A stretch of 44,585 bases of DNA from Streptomyces beigongshangae (lineage in GTDB: Bacteria > Actinomycetota > Actinomycetes > Streptomycetales > Streptomycetaceae). Shown here piece by piece: positions 31,961 to 39,321 of the stretch. The DNA is taken from positions 1-44,585 of the forward strand of contig NZ_JAHKJW010000058.1 of NCBI RefSeq assembly GCF_019710745.1. Reading direction: 5' to 3'. A program made the position numbers and the translations under genes. Positions within the stretch are counted from its first letter, which is position 1; every line of letters starts with the position of its first letter. Below the pieces are notes generated by a model. That model made no database searches. It was not told the DNA's origin and saw nothing but the letters and a program-made list of their open reading frames with translations.

Positions 31961-31992
31961 ATGCGGGCGCAGCTGGGGAGCTGCGCCCGCAT
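31961..31992 (+). terminator. Perfect 14-base-pair hairpin with GGGG loop
   Basis: ATGCGGGCGCAGCT (31961-31974) and AGCTGCGCCCGCAT (31979-31992) pair perfectly around GGGG. It lies between the small membrane gene and the APH-fold gene. It may terminate the former or structure the leader of the latter. Confidence 0.65.
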
Positions 31993-32068
31993 TGCCATGG
32001 GTGCGTACGCTCCGGGGGACCCGTCGGCGCAGGAGCCGCACGGGACGTACGACCCGAGGGGGACCCGA

Positions 32069-33019
32069 GTGACCGCCGATGTGCTGCCCGCGCTCAGCGC
32101 CAGGGTGCGGACCGCCGCCCACCCGGCGGCGGACGTCTGCGCCTGCGGTGCGGACGCCACCTCCGTGCTGGCCGACCGGCCCAACGGGACCGTCGTCCGG
32201 CACGGCGCCACCGTGGTGAAGGCGCACGCCGCCGACACCGCCCGCGCCGATCTGGCGGCGCGGCTGGCCGTGGCCGCTCACCCCGGCCTGGACGGCGTCC
32301 TCCTGCCGCCGCTCACCCCGGACGCGGCCGAACTGGACGGCCGGCCCGTCACCTGCTGGCCCTACGGCACCCCCGTGGACCGCGACGACCCCGACGCCGC
32401 CCCCTGGGAGGCCGCGGCGACCCTCCTCGCGGGGCTCCACCGGACGCCGGACGCCGTGCTCCCGCCCGGTCTGCCGCCCATGCGCGGCCCGGAGAAGGCG
32501 GCCCGCGCCCTCGCCCGCCTGCGCGCGGCGGGCCCGCATCCGGCGGCCGCCCCGGTCCTGCGGGCCTGGGCCGTGCTGCCGCCCTGGGCGCGGGACGAGG
32601 CACCGATGCCGGACACCGGGACGCTGTGCCACGGCGACCTCCACCTGGGTCAGCTGGTGCGGGCGGGGAACGGTGACTGGCTGCTCATCGACATCGACGA
32701 CCTGGGCCGGGGCGACCCCGCCTGGGACCTGGCCCGCCCCGCGGCCTGGTTCGCCTGCGGCCTTCTCCCGCCCGACGAATGGACCCGCTTCCTCGCCGCG
32801 TACCGGAAGGCGGGCGGCCCGGCCGTCACCGCGGACGGGGACCCCTGGCCGGCCCTCGATGTGCCGGCCCGCGCACTGACCGCGCAGACCGCGGCACTGG
32901 CGATCGCCAAGTCGGTGGAGCGGGGACGTCCGTTGGACGAGGTGGAGATGTCCGTGGTGGACGCGTGCGACCGGATGGCGGCGATCCCGCCCGAGTTGGC
33001 GAAAGGACGCCCGGCGTAG
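32069..33019 (+). CDS. APH-fold phosphotransferase (aminoglycoside phosphotransferase family)
   Basis: The 316-residue protein has the small-molecule kinase signature LCHGDLHLGQLV (about 188-199, catalytic Asp in HGDLH) and the metal-binding block LLIDIDDLGRGDPAWDLARP (about 208-227). This is the choline/aminoglycoside kinase fold. An N-terminal lobe with VVKAHA supplies the ATP lysine. The substrate is unknown; in Streptomyces many such genes are not resistance genes. The GTG at 32069 is chosen because GAGGGGGA lies 7 bases upstream; ATG 31997 is possible. It is followed 74 bases later by the zinc-ribbon gene and may form a unit with it. Confidence 0.88.
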   Translation: MTADVLPALSARVRTAAHPAADVCACGADATSVLADRPNGTVVRHGATVVKAHAADTARADLAARLAVAAHPGLDGVLLPPLTPDAAELDGRPVTCWPYGTPVDRDDPDAAPWEAAATLLAGLHRTPDAVLPPGLPPMRGPEKAARALARLRAAGPHPAAAPVLRAWAVLPPWARDEAPMPDTGTLCHGDLHLGQLVRAGNGDWLLIDIDDLGRGDPAWDLARPAAWFACGLLPPDEWTRFLAAYRKAGGPAVTADGDPWPALDVPARALTAQTAALAIAKSVERGRPLDEVEMSVVDACDRMAAIPPELAKGRPA

Positions 33020-33093
33020 GGTGCAACCGATCGAAGCGGGGCAGAGTCTGTCCAGGTGGAAGCAGTACCTACCGGCGAGGAGTTGAGCCGAGC

Positions 33094-33387
33094 ATGCAGT
33101 GTCCGAAGTGCCGTGCGCCGATGCACACGTACAACCGCAACGGTGTCCAGATCGAGCAGTGCAGCGGTTGCCGGGGGATCTTCCTCGACTACGGCGAGCT
33201 GGAGTCGCTGACCCGGCTGGAGAGCCAGTGGTCGCAGCCCGCCCCGCCGCCCCCGGGCGCTCCGCAGGCGTATCCGGCTGCCCCCGCACCGGCCTGGGGC
33301 GCTCCGCACGGTGGACACGGCGGGCATGGCGGGCACTACGGCCACAAGCGCCAGAAGAGCTTCGGCCACATGCTCTTCTCCTCCTGA
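33094..33387 (+). CDS. TFIIB-type zinc-ribbon protein with His/Gly-rich tail
   Basis: The 97-residue protein opens with a zinc ribbon: C3-x-x-C6 and C23-x-x-C26 in MQCPKCRAPMH and EQCSGCRGIFLDYGEL. This matches the zf-TFIIB family. A Pro/Ala-rich linker follows, then a metal-binding-like run GGHGGHGGHYGHK, and it ends QKSFGHMLFSS. Its role is unknown; a nucleic-acid or metal-binding role is plausible. ATG 33094 has GAGGAG about 11 bases upstream. It is convergent to the tRNA cluster, with a bidirectional hairpin between. Confidence 0.85.
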   Translation: MQCPKCRAPMHTYNRNGVQIEQCSGCRGIFLDYGELESLTRLESQWSQPAPPPPGAPQAYPAAPAPAWGAPHGGHGGHGGHYGHKRQKSFGHMLFSS

Positions 33388-33428
33388 GCGCGGCCCGAAC
33401 ACATCTTGAGCGCCATCCCCGGCACGAC

Positions 33429-33463
33429 GAAGCCCCCGACCGTACGAGACGGCCGGGGGCTTC
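33429..33463. terminator. Bidirectional terminator between zinc-ribbon gene and tRNA cluster
   Basis: GAAGCCCCCG (33429-33438) pairs with CGGGGGCTTC (33454-33463). The stem extends inward past one mismatch with CCGT/ACGG, and the loop is 5 bases. It can end both the plus-strand zinc-ribbon transcript and the minus-strand tRNA transcript. Confidence 0.85.
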
Positions 33464-33466
33464 GGC

Positions 33467-33541
33467 TGGTGCGCGATACTGGGATTGAACCAGTGACCTC
33501 TTCCGTGTCAGGGAAGCGCTCTCCCGCTGAGCTAATCGCGC
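33467..33541 (-). tRNA. tRNA-Val (GAC), copy D, CCA encoded
   Basis: The minus-strand cloverleaf has acceptor GCGCGAT/ATCGCGC, D-arm GCTCAGCGGGAGAGC, anticodon stem-loop CTTCC-CTGACAC-GGAAG with anticodon GAC, and T-arm ACTGGTTCAATCCCAGT. The discriminator A is followed by encoded CCA (33469-33467). It is the last of four Val copies in transcription order. Confidence 0.97.
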
Positions 33542-33606
33542 GGGACGGACCTGCTGGTGACGCCGGTGGCGCATGACGTCGATGGTGCGCGGTGGTGCGT
33601 ACTGCG

Positions 33607-33678
33607 TGCGCGATACTGGGATTGAACCAGTGACCTCTTCCGTGTCAGGGAAGCGCTCTCCCGCTGAGCTAATCGCGC
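33607..33678 (-). tRNA. tRNA-Val (GAC), copy C
   Basis: It is identical in body to the copy at 33467-33541, with a perfectly paired acceptor GCGCGAT/ATCGCGC, discriminator A and anticodon GAC. CCA is not encoded. Confidence 0.97.
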
Positions 33679-33714
33679 GGGACAGGATCTCGCCGTACGT
33701 ACCGGCTGATCCAG

Positions 33715-33786
33715 TGGACGATACTGGGATTGAACCAGTGACCTCTTCCGTGTCAGGGAAGCGCTCTCCCGCTGAGCTAATCGCGC
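33715..33786 (-). tRNA. tRNA-Val (GAC), copy B, with mismatched chimeric acceptor stem
   Basis: The body and anticodon GAC match the other copies. The 5' acceptor strand GCGCGAT (as in copies C and D) faces the 3' strand ATCGTCC (as in copy A), giving a C2-C71 mismatch and a G3-T70 wobble. It appears to be a recombinant between the two acceptor types and may be poorly functional. Confidence 0.93.
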
Positions 33787-33822
33787 GGGACAGGATCTCG
33801 CCGTACGTACCGGCTGATCCAG

Positions 33823-33894
33823 TGGACGATACTGGGATTGAACCAGTGACCTCTTCCGTGTCAGGGAAGCGCTCTCCCGCTGAGCTAATCGTCC
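33823..33894 (-). tRNA. tRNA-Val (GAC), copy A, alternative acceptor stem
   Basis: The body is the same as the other Val(GAC) copies, with anticodon GAC. The acceptor pair is GGACGAT/ATCGTCC, fully complementary but different from the GCGCGAT type of copies C and D. It is the first Val copy after tRNA-Cys in transcription order. Confidence 0.96.
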
Positions 33895-33898
33895 ATGG

Positions 33899-33969
33899 AG
33901 GTGGAGACGGGATTTGAACCCGTGTAGACGGCTTTGCAGGCCGTTGCCTCGCCTCTCGGCCACTCCACC
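33899..33969 (-). tRNA. tRNA-Cys (GCA)
   Basis: The minus strand has acceptor GGTGGAG/CTCCACC, anticodon stem-loop ACGGC-CTGCAAA-GCCGT with anticodon GCA, and T-arm GGGTTCAAATCCC. The discriminator is T, as expected for tRNA-Cys. It is the only Cys tRNA in the window. Confidence 0.97.
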
Positions 33970-34006
33970 AGGAGCACGGGGGTCGGGAAGATCCCCGCTT
34001 CCTGCG

Positions 34007-34079
34007 AGCGGACGACCAGGTTCGAACTGGCGACCTCAACCTTGGCAAGGTTGCGCTCTACCAACTGAGCTACGTCCGC
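34007..34079 (-). tRNA. tRNA-Gly (GCC)
   Basis: The minus strand has acceptor GCGGACG/CGTCCGC, D-arm GCTCAGTTGGTAGAGC, anticodon stem-loop CAACC-TTGCCAA-GGTTG with anticodon GCC, and T-arm CCAGTTCGAACCTGG. The discriminator is T. It is the first gene of the Gly-Cys-Val cluster. Confidence 0.97.
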
Positions 34080-34121
34080 GTGTCGTTTCCGGACCGCTCC
34101 CACGTCCCGGTGACGTGTTGA

Positions 34122-34149
34122 ACTCTAGCGGATACCGGGGCCAGCACAA
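34122..34149 (-). promoter_or_regulatory. Promoter of the tRNA Gly-Cys-Val cluster
   Basis: On the minus strand TTGTGC (34149-34144) and TAGAGT (34127-34122) are 16 bases apart and lie about 43 bases upstream of tRNA-Gly. The rest of the 370-base gap to the aminotransferase at 34450 shows no gene; TAGCGT near 34,324 is a possible -10 for that gene. Confidence 0.55.
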
Positions 34150-34449
34150 AAACGCGTTTGCGCAGCGTGCTGCGTTACGCCCGCTCCAGTACACGGTCGG
34201 GGCGCCCGCAGGTCGTCCGCGACGGACGCGCGGCCACGCAGGACTTCCCAGCTCCGGCCCGCCCCGGCGACCCCGTCGTGGGCAGGAGGGGACCGAGCCG
34301 AGGGCCGCCCGGCCGCTCGCTGTAGCGTCGGGGGAGTACCCAGGGGCGTACGGCACGGACGGGGGAACCTCCGCCGGCCGCCCCGGGGGCCCCGGCCGGA
34401 ACAGCACGTCCGGCCGGGAACCCGGCGCGTTCTGGTGAGGTGAGGTTCA

Positions 34450-35271
34450 GTGAAGATCTGGCTCGACGGCGGACTGCAGGACGGCGAGTCGGCCCGTGTC
34501 TCCGTCTTCGACCACGGGCTGACCGTGGGCGACGGCGTCTTCGAGACCGTGAAGGCGACCGACGGCCGCCCGTTCGCGCTCACCCGTCACCTCGACCGCC
34601 TGGCGCGCTCGGCGAGCGGCCTCGGACTGCCCGAGCCCGACCGCGACGAGGTGCGCAGGGCCTGTGCGGCCGTCCTGGAGGCCAACCCGATGCCGCTCGG
34701 CCGCCTGCGGATCACGTACACCGGGGGCCACGGGCCGCTCGGCTCGGACCGGGGGCAGGGCGGCCCGACCCTGCTGGTGGCCCTGGGGGAGTCCGCCCGC
34801 CGTCCCGACTCCACCGCCGTGATCACCGTGCCCTGGACCCGCAACGAGCGCGGCGCGCTGACGGGCCTCAAGACGACGTCGTACGCCGAGAACGTCGTCG
34901 CCCTCGCCCGCGCGCGCGAACGGGACGGGTCCGAGGCGCTGTTCGCGAACACGGCCGGGCAGCTCTGCGAGGGCACGGGCTCCAACGTCTTCGTCGTCCT
35001 CGACGGCGAGATCCACACTCCGCCCGTCTCCTCCGGATGCCTCGCGGGCATCACCCGCGCCCTCACCGTCGAGTGGACGGGCGCCAGGGAGACCGACCTC
35101 CCGTTCGACGTCCTGGAGCGGGCCGAGGAGGTCTTCCTGACCTCCACGCTGCGTGACGTGCAGGCCGTGCACCGCGTCGACGGCCGCGCGCTGCGCGGGG
35201 CACCGGGACCGGTGACCGCGAAGGCCATGCGGATCTTCGACGAGCGGGCGGGCGACGACCTCGACCCCTGA
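34450..35271 (+). CDS. Class IV (branched-chain/4-amino-4-deoxychorismate lyase-like) PLP enzyme
   Basis: The 273-residue protein belongs to PLP fold type IV. The conserved opening VSVFDHGLTVGDGVFETVKA (about 18-37) is present. The PLP lysine is K141 in GLKTTSYAENVVAL. EGTGSNVFVVLDGEIHTPP (about 177-195) and EEVFLTSTLRDVQAV are the phosphate- and cofactor-binding blocks. It could be 4-amino-4-deoxychorismate lyase (folate) or a D- or branched-chain aminotransferase; the overall pattern slightly favours the lyase-like group. GTG 34450 lies 3 bases after a GAGGTGAGG ribosome site. Confidence 0.9.
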   Translation: MKIWLDGGLQDGESARVSVFDHGLTVGDGVFETVKATDGRPFALTRHLDRLARSASGLGLPEPDRDEVRRACAAVLEANPMPLGRLRITYTGGHGPLGSDRGQGGPTLLVALGESARRPDSTAVITVPWTRNERGALTGLKTTSYAENVVALARARERDGSEALFANTAGQLCEGTGSNVFVVLDGEIHTPPVSSGCLAGITRALTVEWTGARETDLPFDVLERAEEVFLTSTLRDVQAVHRVDGRALRGAPGPVTAKAMRIFDERAGDDLDP

Positions 35272-35323
35272 GACGGCCGCCACCGGCCCGACCGGGTTCC
35301 CGGAGCCCTCGGAGCCCATGGAC

Positions 35324-35359
35324 TCCTTGAAGTCCTTGAAGTCCTTGAAGTCCTTCGAG
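35324..35359. repeat. Four tandem 9-base units
   Basis: TCCTTGAAG is repeated at 35324, 35333 and 35342, and followed by TCCTTCGAG at 35351. It lies between the aminotransferase and the GNAT gene. Confidence 0.9.
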
Positions 35360-35430
35360 TTCTCCGGCCGGTCGGGTCCGCCGTCGGAATCGGATGGCGC
35401 GAGCGCGTCCGGGCGGGTACAACACCCCTG

Positions 35431-36255
35431 ATGACCACCACCCTGCGGCCGACCGAGCCGCTTCAGCGCGATGCCGACGGGGCGCTGTCACGTCACTACA
35501 CGGTGTGCGTGAACAGCCGCCCGGTCGGCGCGATACACCTCGCCAGCCACCCCTCCTTCGGATCGTCCGTCGGGCAGATCCGCGCCCTGAGCATCGAGGG
35601 GCCGGACCGGGGGCGCGGCCGGGGCACCGTGGCGGCGCTCGCCGCGGAGGAGGTGGCGCGCGGCTGGGGCTGCAGACGCCTTGAGGTGTCGGTGCCCGCC
35701 GACGCGGCACCCGCCCTGCGGCTCACGACGGCCCTCGGGTACGTGCTGCGCAACCGGACCATGGAGAAGCGGCTGGACGGCCCGCCGGCCGAGTTGCCCG
35801 CCGGCAGTCGCGGGCGCGCCATGACGGAGGCCGAGTTCGCCTCCTGGGTCGTACGGGCCAAGGAGGACTACGCCCAGGAGTGGATCACCCGGGGCGTGCC
35901 CGAGGCCGAGGCCCGCGCCAAGGCGGACCGGGACCACGACGGCGCGCTGCCGGACGGCCTCGGCAGCCGGGGCATGGACTTCAGGATCCTGGAGCACGAG
36001 GGGGCCGCGGTGGGCGTTCTGTGGCTGGCGTCCCGCGACGACTGTACGTTCGTCTACAAGGTGGAGACCGGCGAACGGCACCGGGGCCGGGGGCACGGCC
36101 GTTCGCTGATGCTCCATGCGGAGGCGCGGGCGGTCCTCGCCGGGCACGGGGGAGTGCGTCTGAACGTCTTCGCCGGCAACACCCCGGCCGAGCGGCTCTA
36201 CGAGTCACTCGGCTACGGGACGACCACGTACCACTTCTACAAGGACCTGCTGTGA
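35431..36255 (+). CDS. Tandem-GNAT acetyltransferase
   Basis: The 274-residue protein has two GNAT-like halves. The N-terminal half has the block IEGPDRGRGRGTVAALAAEE (about 52-71). The C-terminal half has VETGERHRGRGHGRSLMLHA (about 211-230) followed by LNVFAGNTPAERLYESLGY, the typical C-terminal motif. Only the second half looks fully canonical, so the first may be regulatory or a second acetyl-CoA site. There is no strong ribosome site before ATG 35431; a TACAAC sequence lies 10 bases upstream, so it may be leaderless. The substrate is unknown. Confidence 0.88.
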   Translation: MTTTLRPTEPLQRDADGALSRHYTVCVNSRPVGAIHLASHPSFGSSVGQIRALSIEGPDRGRGRGTVAALAAEEVARGWGCRRLEVSVPADAAPALRLTTALGYVLRNRTMEKRLDGPPAELPAGSRGRAMTEAEFASWVVRAKEDYAQEWITRGVPEAEARAKADRDHDGALPDGLGSRGMDFRILEHEGAAVGVLWLASRDDCTFVYKVETGERHRGRGHGRSLMLHAEARAVLAGHGGVRLNVFAGNTPAERLYESLGYGTTTYHFYKDLL

Positions 36256-36269
36256 AGGCGTGCCGGCGG

Positions 36270-36794
36270 TCAGGCGTCCTGCCCGGCCAGTAGGCGGTCC
36301 ACGATCTCCTCGATGCGCTCGCGCAGCCCCTCCTGGCTCTTGCCGCCGTCGAGGCGCTCACCGTCGATGACGTACGTCGGGGTGCCGGTCACGCCGATGG
36401 CCTTGCCCTCGGCCTGGTCGGCGTCGACGATCAGGATGTGCCGGCCGTCGATGAGGGCCGTGTCGAACTCCTCGTCGTCCAGACCGAGTTCGCGGGCCAC
36501 CTCCACGAGGAGTGCCTCCCCCCTGCGGTCCAGCTCCGGCACGCGCCCCAGCACCGCCTCGACGTACGGCCATGCCCTGCCCTGCTCCGCGGCCTCCTCG
36601 GCGGCCTGCGCGGCGGCGAACGCGTGCCGGTGCTTCTCCAGCGGGAAGTGCCGCAGCCGCAGCTCCAGCCGGTCGCCGTAGCGGGCGCGCAGCGCGCGCA
36701 GGTCGTCGAGGGCGCTGTGGCAGTCCGGGCACTGGAGTTCGCACCAGACGTCCAGGACGGGGACGGCGGGGCGGGCGGAGGTGGAGTCGCTCAT
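36270..36794 (-). CDS. DsbA-family thioredoxin-fold protein, cytosolic
   Basis: The 174-residue protein has the redox motif C22-P-D-C25 in WCELQCPDCHSALDDL, a helical insertion, and the cis-proline loop GVTGTPTYVIDG (about 145-156). These are the marks of DsbA/FrnE-like oxidoreductases. No signal peptide or membrane segment precedes the domain, so it is probably cytosolic and may act in thiol redox balance. The start is ATG 36794. It is convergent with the tandem-GNAT gene, 14 bases away. Confidence 0.9.
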   Translation of the reverse strand: MSDSTSARPAVPVLDVWCELQCPDCHSALDDLRALRARYGDRLELRLRHFPLEKHRHAFAAAQAAEEAAEQGRAWPYVEAVLGRVPELDRRGEALLVEVARELGLDDEEFDTALIDGRHILIVDADQAEGKAIGVTGTPTYVIDGERLDGGKSQEGLRERIEEIVDRLLAGQDA

Positions 36795-36810
36795 GGGACC
36801 AGTCTCCCAG

Positions 36811-36880
36811 CCGGGACCCCGGCCGCCCAACCGGGACCGCGCCCCGGGCGCCCGACCGGGACCGCGCCCCGGCCGCCCGA
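36811..36880. repeat. Imperfect 25-base tandem repeat upstream of the DsbA-like gene
   Basis: Two 25-base units (36831-36855 and 36856-36880) differ at one base. A shorter 20-base related unit (36811-36830) precedes them. All begin CCGGGACC. They lie just upstream of the DsbA-like start and could affect its promoter. Confidence 0.85.
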
Positions 36881-37027
36881 CCTCGGCCGACCGGCACCTC
36901 AGGAGGACCCGACCCGGAGATGTCCCTGAGGTCTCCCCGGACCATGGCACACCGGGCACGGGGCGGTGCAGGATGGAAGGGACGAAGTGACCGTGCCCGC
37001 CCCTGCCCGCCACGCCTGGAGGACCGG

Positions 37028-37474
37028 ATGATTGCCGAGACCGTCTGTTCCGCCGTCGCCGCGGCAGGCCTGGGCATCGCCGCGGTCACCGCGTACCGCA
37101 AGCGATTCCTCGCGGCGGCCCGTCTGGTCGCGTACTCCCTGGTCCCGCTCGGCCTGGTGCTGACCGGGGCCGTCGAGTGGGCGGCCGAGACCGCCTTCAG
37201 CCCGACGGCCTGGGCCGGCTTCGGCGTGCTCGGGGCGGCCTGGCTGCTGTTCATGACCACGCGGGCGGTGGAGCGGCGGGCCGGCGGCAGCCGCAAGGAG
37301 CGCAAGGCGGCCCGGGCCGCGCAGCGGGAGGCGGTCGCCCCGGCGGCGTCGGCGCCCTCGCTGGGCCAGGCGACCCCCCGGCCGGCGGCCCGCCCCGCAC
37401 CCACGTCCCGCAAGACCGAGTCGTCGGACGACTTCAGCGACATCGAGGCGATCCTCAAGAAACACGGCATATGA
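37028..37474 (+). CDS. Small membrane protein with charged C-terminal tail (148 residues)
   Basis: Two or three hydrophobic segments occur in the first 75 residues: VCSAVAAAGLGIAAVTAY, LVAYSLVPLGLVLTGAVEW and WAGFGVLGAAWLLFMTT. A basic stretch (RRAGGSRKERKAARAAQRE) and an Ala/Pro-rich linker follow. The conserved-looking end is SSDDFSDIEAILKKHGI, which may bind a partner. ATG 37028 has GGAGG 5 bases upstream. Related Streptomyces proteins are sometimes annotated as cellulose-synthase-like, which nothing here supports. Function unknown. Confidence 0.85.
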   Translation: MIAETVCSAVAAAGLGIAAVTAYRKRFLAAARLVAYSLVPLGLVLTGAVEWAAETAFSPTAWAGFGVLGAAWLLFMTTRAVERRAGGSRKERKAARAAQREAVAPAASAPSLGQATPRPAARPAPTSRKTESSDDFSDIEAILKKHGI

Positions 37475-37623
37475 CCCCGTGACCGTGACCGTGGCCCTGG
37501 CCCCGGAACGTCGAGACATCGGGCACGACAGGGGGGAAAGAATCACGGCACGTGAGGACTTTCCGACGCCGGCCCGGCGAGCCGGATGGACACGGGAAGG
37601 GCCTGGCGCGCGTACGTATCCCA

Positions 37624-37647
37624 GATCGTGGAACGATCCGTCACGGA
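37624..37647. promoter_or_regulatory. Overlapping palindromes upstream of a tiny membrane gene
   Basis: GATCGT-GGA-ACGATC (37624-37638) overlaps ATCCGT-C-ACGGAT (37635-37647). They lie about 80-100 bases before the ATG at 37722 and look like regulator sites. The regulator is unknown. Confidence 0.4.
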
Positions 37648-37721
37648 TTTCGGCTAACTCCCCCACAAGTCGGGCGTGTTGATCGCGTTGCAAGTCCCGG
37701 CTGCGTCATCATCGCCGCGAG

Positions 37722-37874
37722 ATGCTGGACACAACCCAGAGCGACACCGCTGTTCCTCCCGAGGAGCGGCGGGGTTGTCTCTTCGCGCTATCTCAGCCAC
37801 CGCTAATGATCTTCCTTGCGGTGATCGGCTGTCTGCTGCTCATGGCGTCGCTGCACGATCTGCTGCTGCTCTGA
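37722..37874 (+). CDS. Tiny membrane protein (50 residues)
   Basis: The ORF from ATG 37722 to TGA 37872-37874 encodes MLDTTQSDTAVPPEERRGC and one strong membrane span LMIFLAVIGCLLLMASLHDL near the end. The composition is that of a genuine single-span protein, with a short acidic/basic N-terminal tail. No good ribosome site precedes it. Base composition at third positions is less biased than in the neighbours. It is convergent to the CGNR regulator gene. Function unknown; I judge it real because of the clean topology and the operator-like palindromes upstream. Confidence 0.7.
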   Translation: MLDTTQSDTAVPPEERRGCLFALSQPPLMIFLAVIGCLLLMASLHDLLLL

Positions 37875-37915
37875 GCCTTACGCGGAGTCCCTGGCGCCAC
37901 CCGCCGAGGACTCCG

Positions 37916-38473
37916 TCAGCCGGCCGCCTCCTTGCGCCGTGCCCGGTACGCGGCCACGTGCAGGCGGTTTCCGCAGGTGCGGCTGTCGCAGTAGCGGCGG
38001 GAGCGGTTGCGGGAGAGGTCGACGAACGCACGCCGGCAGTCCGGTGCCTCGCAGCGGCGCAGCCGCTCCTCTTCCCCCGCCACCACGAAGAACGCCAGCG
38101 CCATGCCGCAGTCCGCGGCCAGGTGGTCGGCGACGGACGCGCCCGGTGCGAAGTAGTGCACGTGCCAGTCGTAACCGTCGTGGTTCGTGAGGCGCGGTGT
38201 GGTGCCCGCGGCGGCGACCAGCTCGTTGATGAGCGTGGCGGCGGTCCGGGCGTCGGGCGCCGCGAAGACCGCGGCGAAGCGTCCGCGGATCCTGCGCACC
38301 GCCGAGAGGTCCAGCTCGGACAGGGTCCCGACATCGCTCATGTCGTGCTTGCGGACGAAGTCGAGCAGCGCCGCGAGATTCGCGAGTCCGTCCGTGGTGT
38401 CGTCCTCCGGGGCGGTGTTCACCAGATCGACCACGGTGTCGAGGGCGCACCGGGTGTCGTGGGTGATCAGCAC
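37916..38473 (-). CDS. CGNR zinc-finger transcriptional regulator (ABATE domain)
   Basis: The 185-residue protein has an N-terminal ABATE-type domain (about 10-120, starting ALDTVVDLVNTAP). It ends with a CGNR zinc finger: C-x4-C in RRCEAPDCRRAF and C-x4-C-G-N-R in RRYCDSRTCGNRLHVAAYRA (about 140-180). Such proteins are probable stress-related transcriptional regulators in actinobacteria. The GTG start at 38473 is chosen because GGGAG lies 6 bases upstream; longer frames add arginine-rich nonsense. It is convergent with the tiny membrane gene. Confidence 0.92.
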   Translation of the reverse strand: MLITHDTRCALDTVVDLVNTAPEDDTTDGLANLAALLDFVRKHDMSDVGTLSELDLSAVRRIRGRFAAVFAAPDARTAATLINELVAAAGTTPRLTNHDGYDWHVHYFAPGASVADHLAADCGMALAFFVVAGEEERLRRCEAPDCRRAFVDLSRNRSRRYCDSRTCGNRLHVAAYRARRKEAAG

Positions 38474-38907
38474 GTTTCGCTCCCTGGCCTGTGGGTCGGG
38501 CGGACGCCCGCCGATGCTGGCCGATGCTAGCGGCTCCCCGCCGCCGCAGACCGCCGCCGTCCGCCCCGACCGCCCTGCAGGACGACCGGCGAGGAACCCG
38601 CCCCTCACCGCCCCGAGGCCGAAAACGAACCCGCGCTCCCACCCGCCCGGGGGCGCGGGGAACCGCTCGCCCGGCCGCGGCGGTCCGTACGTCCGGACGC
38701 ACGGAACCGACCGCCCGCCCCGACCGCCCCGCCCGGCCGGGCAAGTCGCAGGCCACGGAGCATGCGACCGGTGCGGATGTGTGAACGCACGGACACCGCC
38801 CCCGCGTACTCACGGAGGCGGCGCCCATGTGCTCCCTATGCAGTTGTCTGAGCCCGAGCCGTCTCCCCGAGTGGACGGCGCCGGGCGGCCTGGTGCGGAG
38901 TCTCGTC
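38474..38907. other. Gene-free region between ssgB and the CGNR gene, with repeat copy 4
   Basis: I see no gene in these 434 bases. It must hold the CGNR promoter (minus strand) and the ssgB terminator. Copy 4 of the dispersed repeat (GGGGGCGCGGGGAACCGC) is at 38648-38676. Confidence 0.5.
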
Positions 38908-39321
38908 CTAGCTTTCGGCGAGGATGTGCGAGAGCTCCGTATCGAGATCGAAGTGCCGGTGTTCCGTGCCGGGGGGCACGGCGGCGTCGGTTCGCTTCAG
39001 GAACGACTCCAGGGCCCGTGCCGGGGCCTCCAGCAGCGCTTCGCCCTCCGGGGAGCTCAGGGCGATGCACACGACGCCCTGACCGTGGCTGCGGGACGGC
39101 CAGACCCGGACGTCGCCGGTGCCGGTGGGCCGGTGCAGACCCTCGGCGAGAAGGTCGCGGGCGAACACCCACTCGACGGTCTCCTCGGCTCCGGTGTGGA
39201 AGGTGGCGTGCACGGCGTAGGGATCGGCCGTGTCGTACCGCAGGCCTGCGGGGACAGGCAAAGAGGACTCGCTCGACACAACGAGGCGCAGGTGCAGCTC
39301 GCAGCTGACCGTGGTGTTCAT
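38908..39321 (-). CDS. ssgB: Sporulation-specific cell division protein SsgB
   Basis: SsgB marks future sporulation septa in aerial hyphae and recruits FtsZ, in partnership with SsgA. The 137-residue length equals the known SsgB. The sequence MNTTVSCELHLRLVVSSESS, the RYDTADPYAVHATFHTGAEE block and the end DLDTELSHILAES fit the SALP family and match SsgB as I remember it almost exactly. ATG 39321 is used; longer frames lack conservation. GAAAGG lies about 11 bases upstream. Known ssgB transcription depends on sigma-H in S. coelicolor; I could not identify that promoter with confidence here. Confidence 0.96.
   Translation of the reverse strand: MNTTVSCELHLRLVVSSESSLPVPAGLRYDTADPYAVHATFHTGAEETVEWVFARDLLAEGLHRPTGTGDVRVWPSRSHGQGVVCIALSSPEGEALLEAPARALESFLKRTDAAVPPGTEHRHFDLDTELSHILAES

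Noticed and set aside
33467..33894. Regular 72-base repeats with short spacers that might look like a CRISPR array
   Set aside because: The repeats are complete tRNA-Val cloverleaves, the spacers are partly identical, and no cas genes are nearby.
33573..33917. ORF with repeated DTGIEPVTSSVSGKRSPAELIA-like peptide
   Set aside because: This is the well-known false ORF produced by reading antisense through tRNA genes; it coincides with the four tRNA-Val copies.
38827..38916. Short ORF starting MCSLCSCL, reminiscent of a Cys leader peptide
   Set aside because: It runs antisense into the end of ssgB and no downstream sulfur or amino-acid gene follows it.
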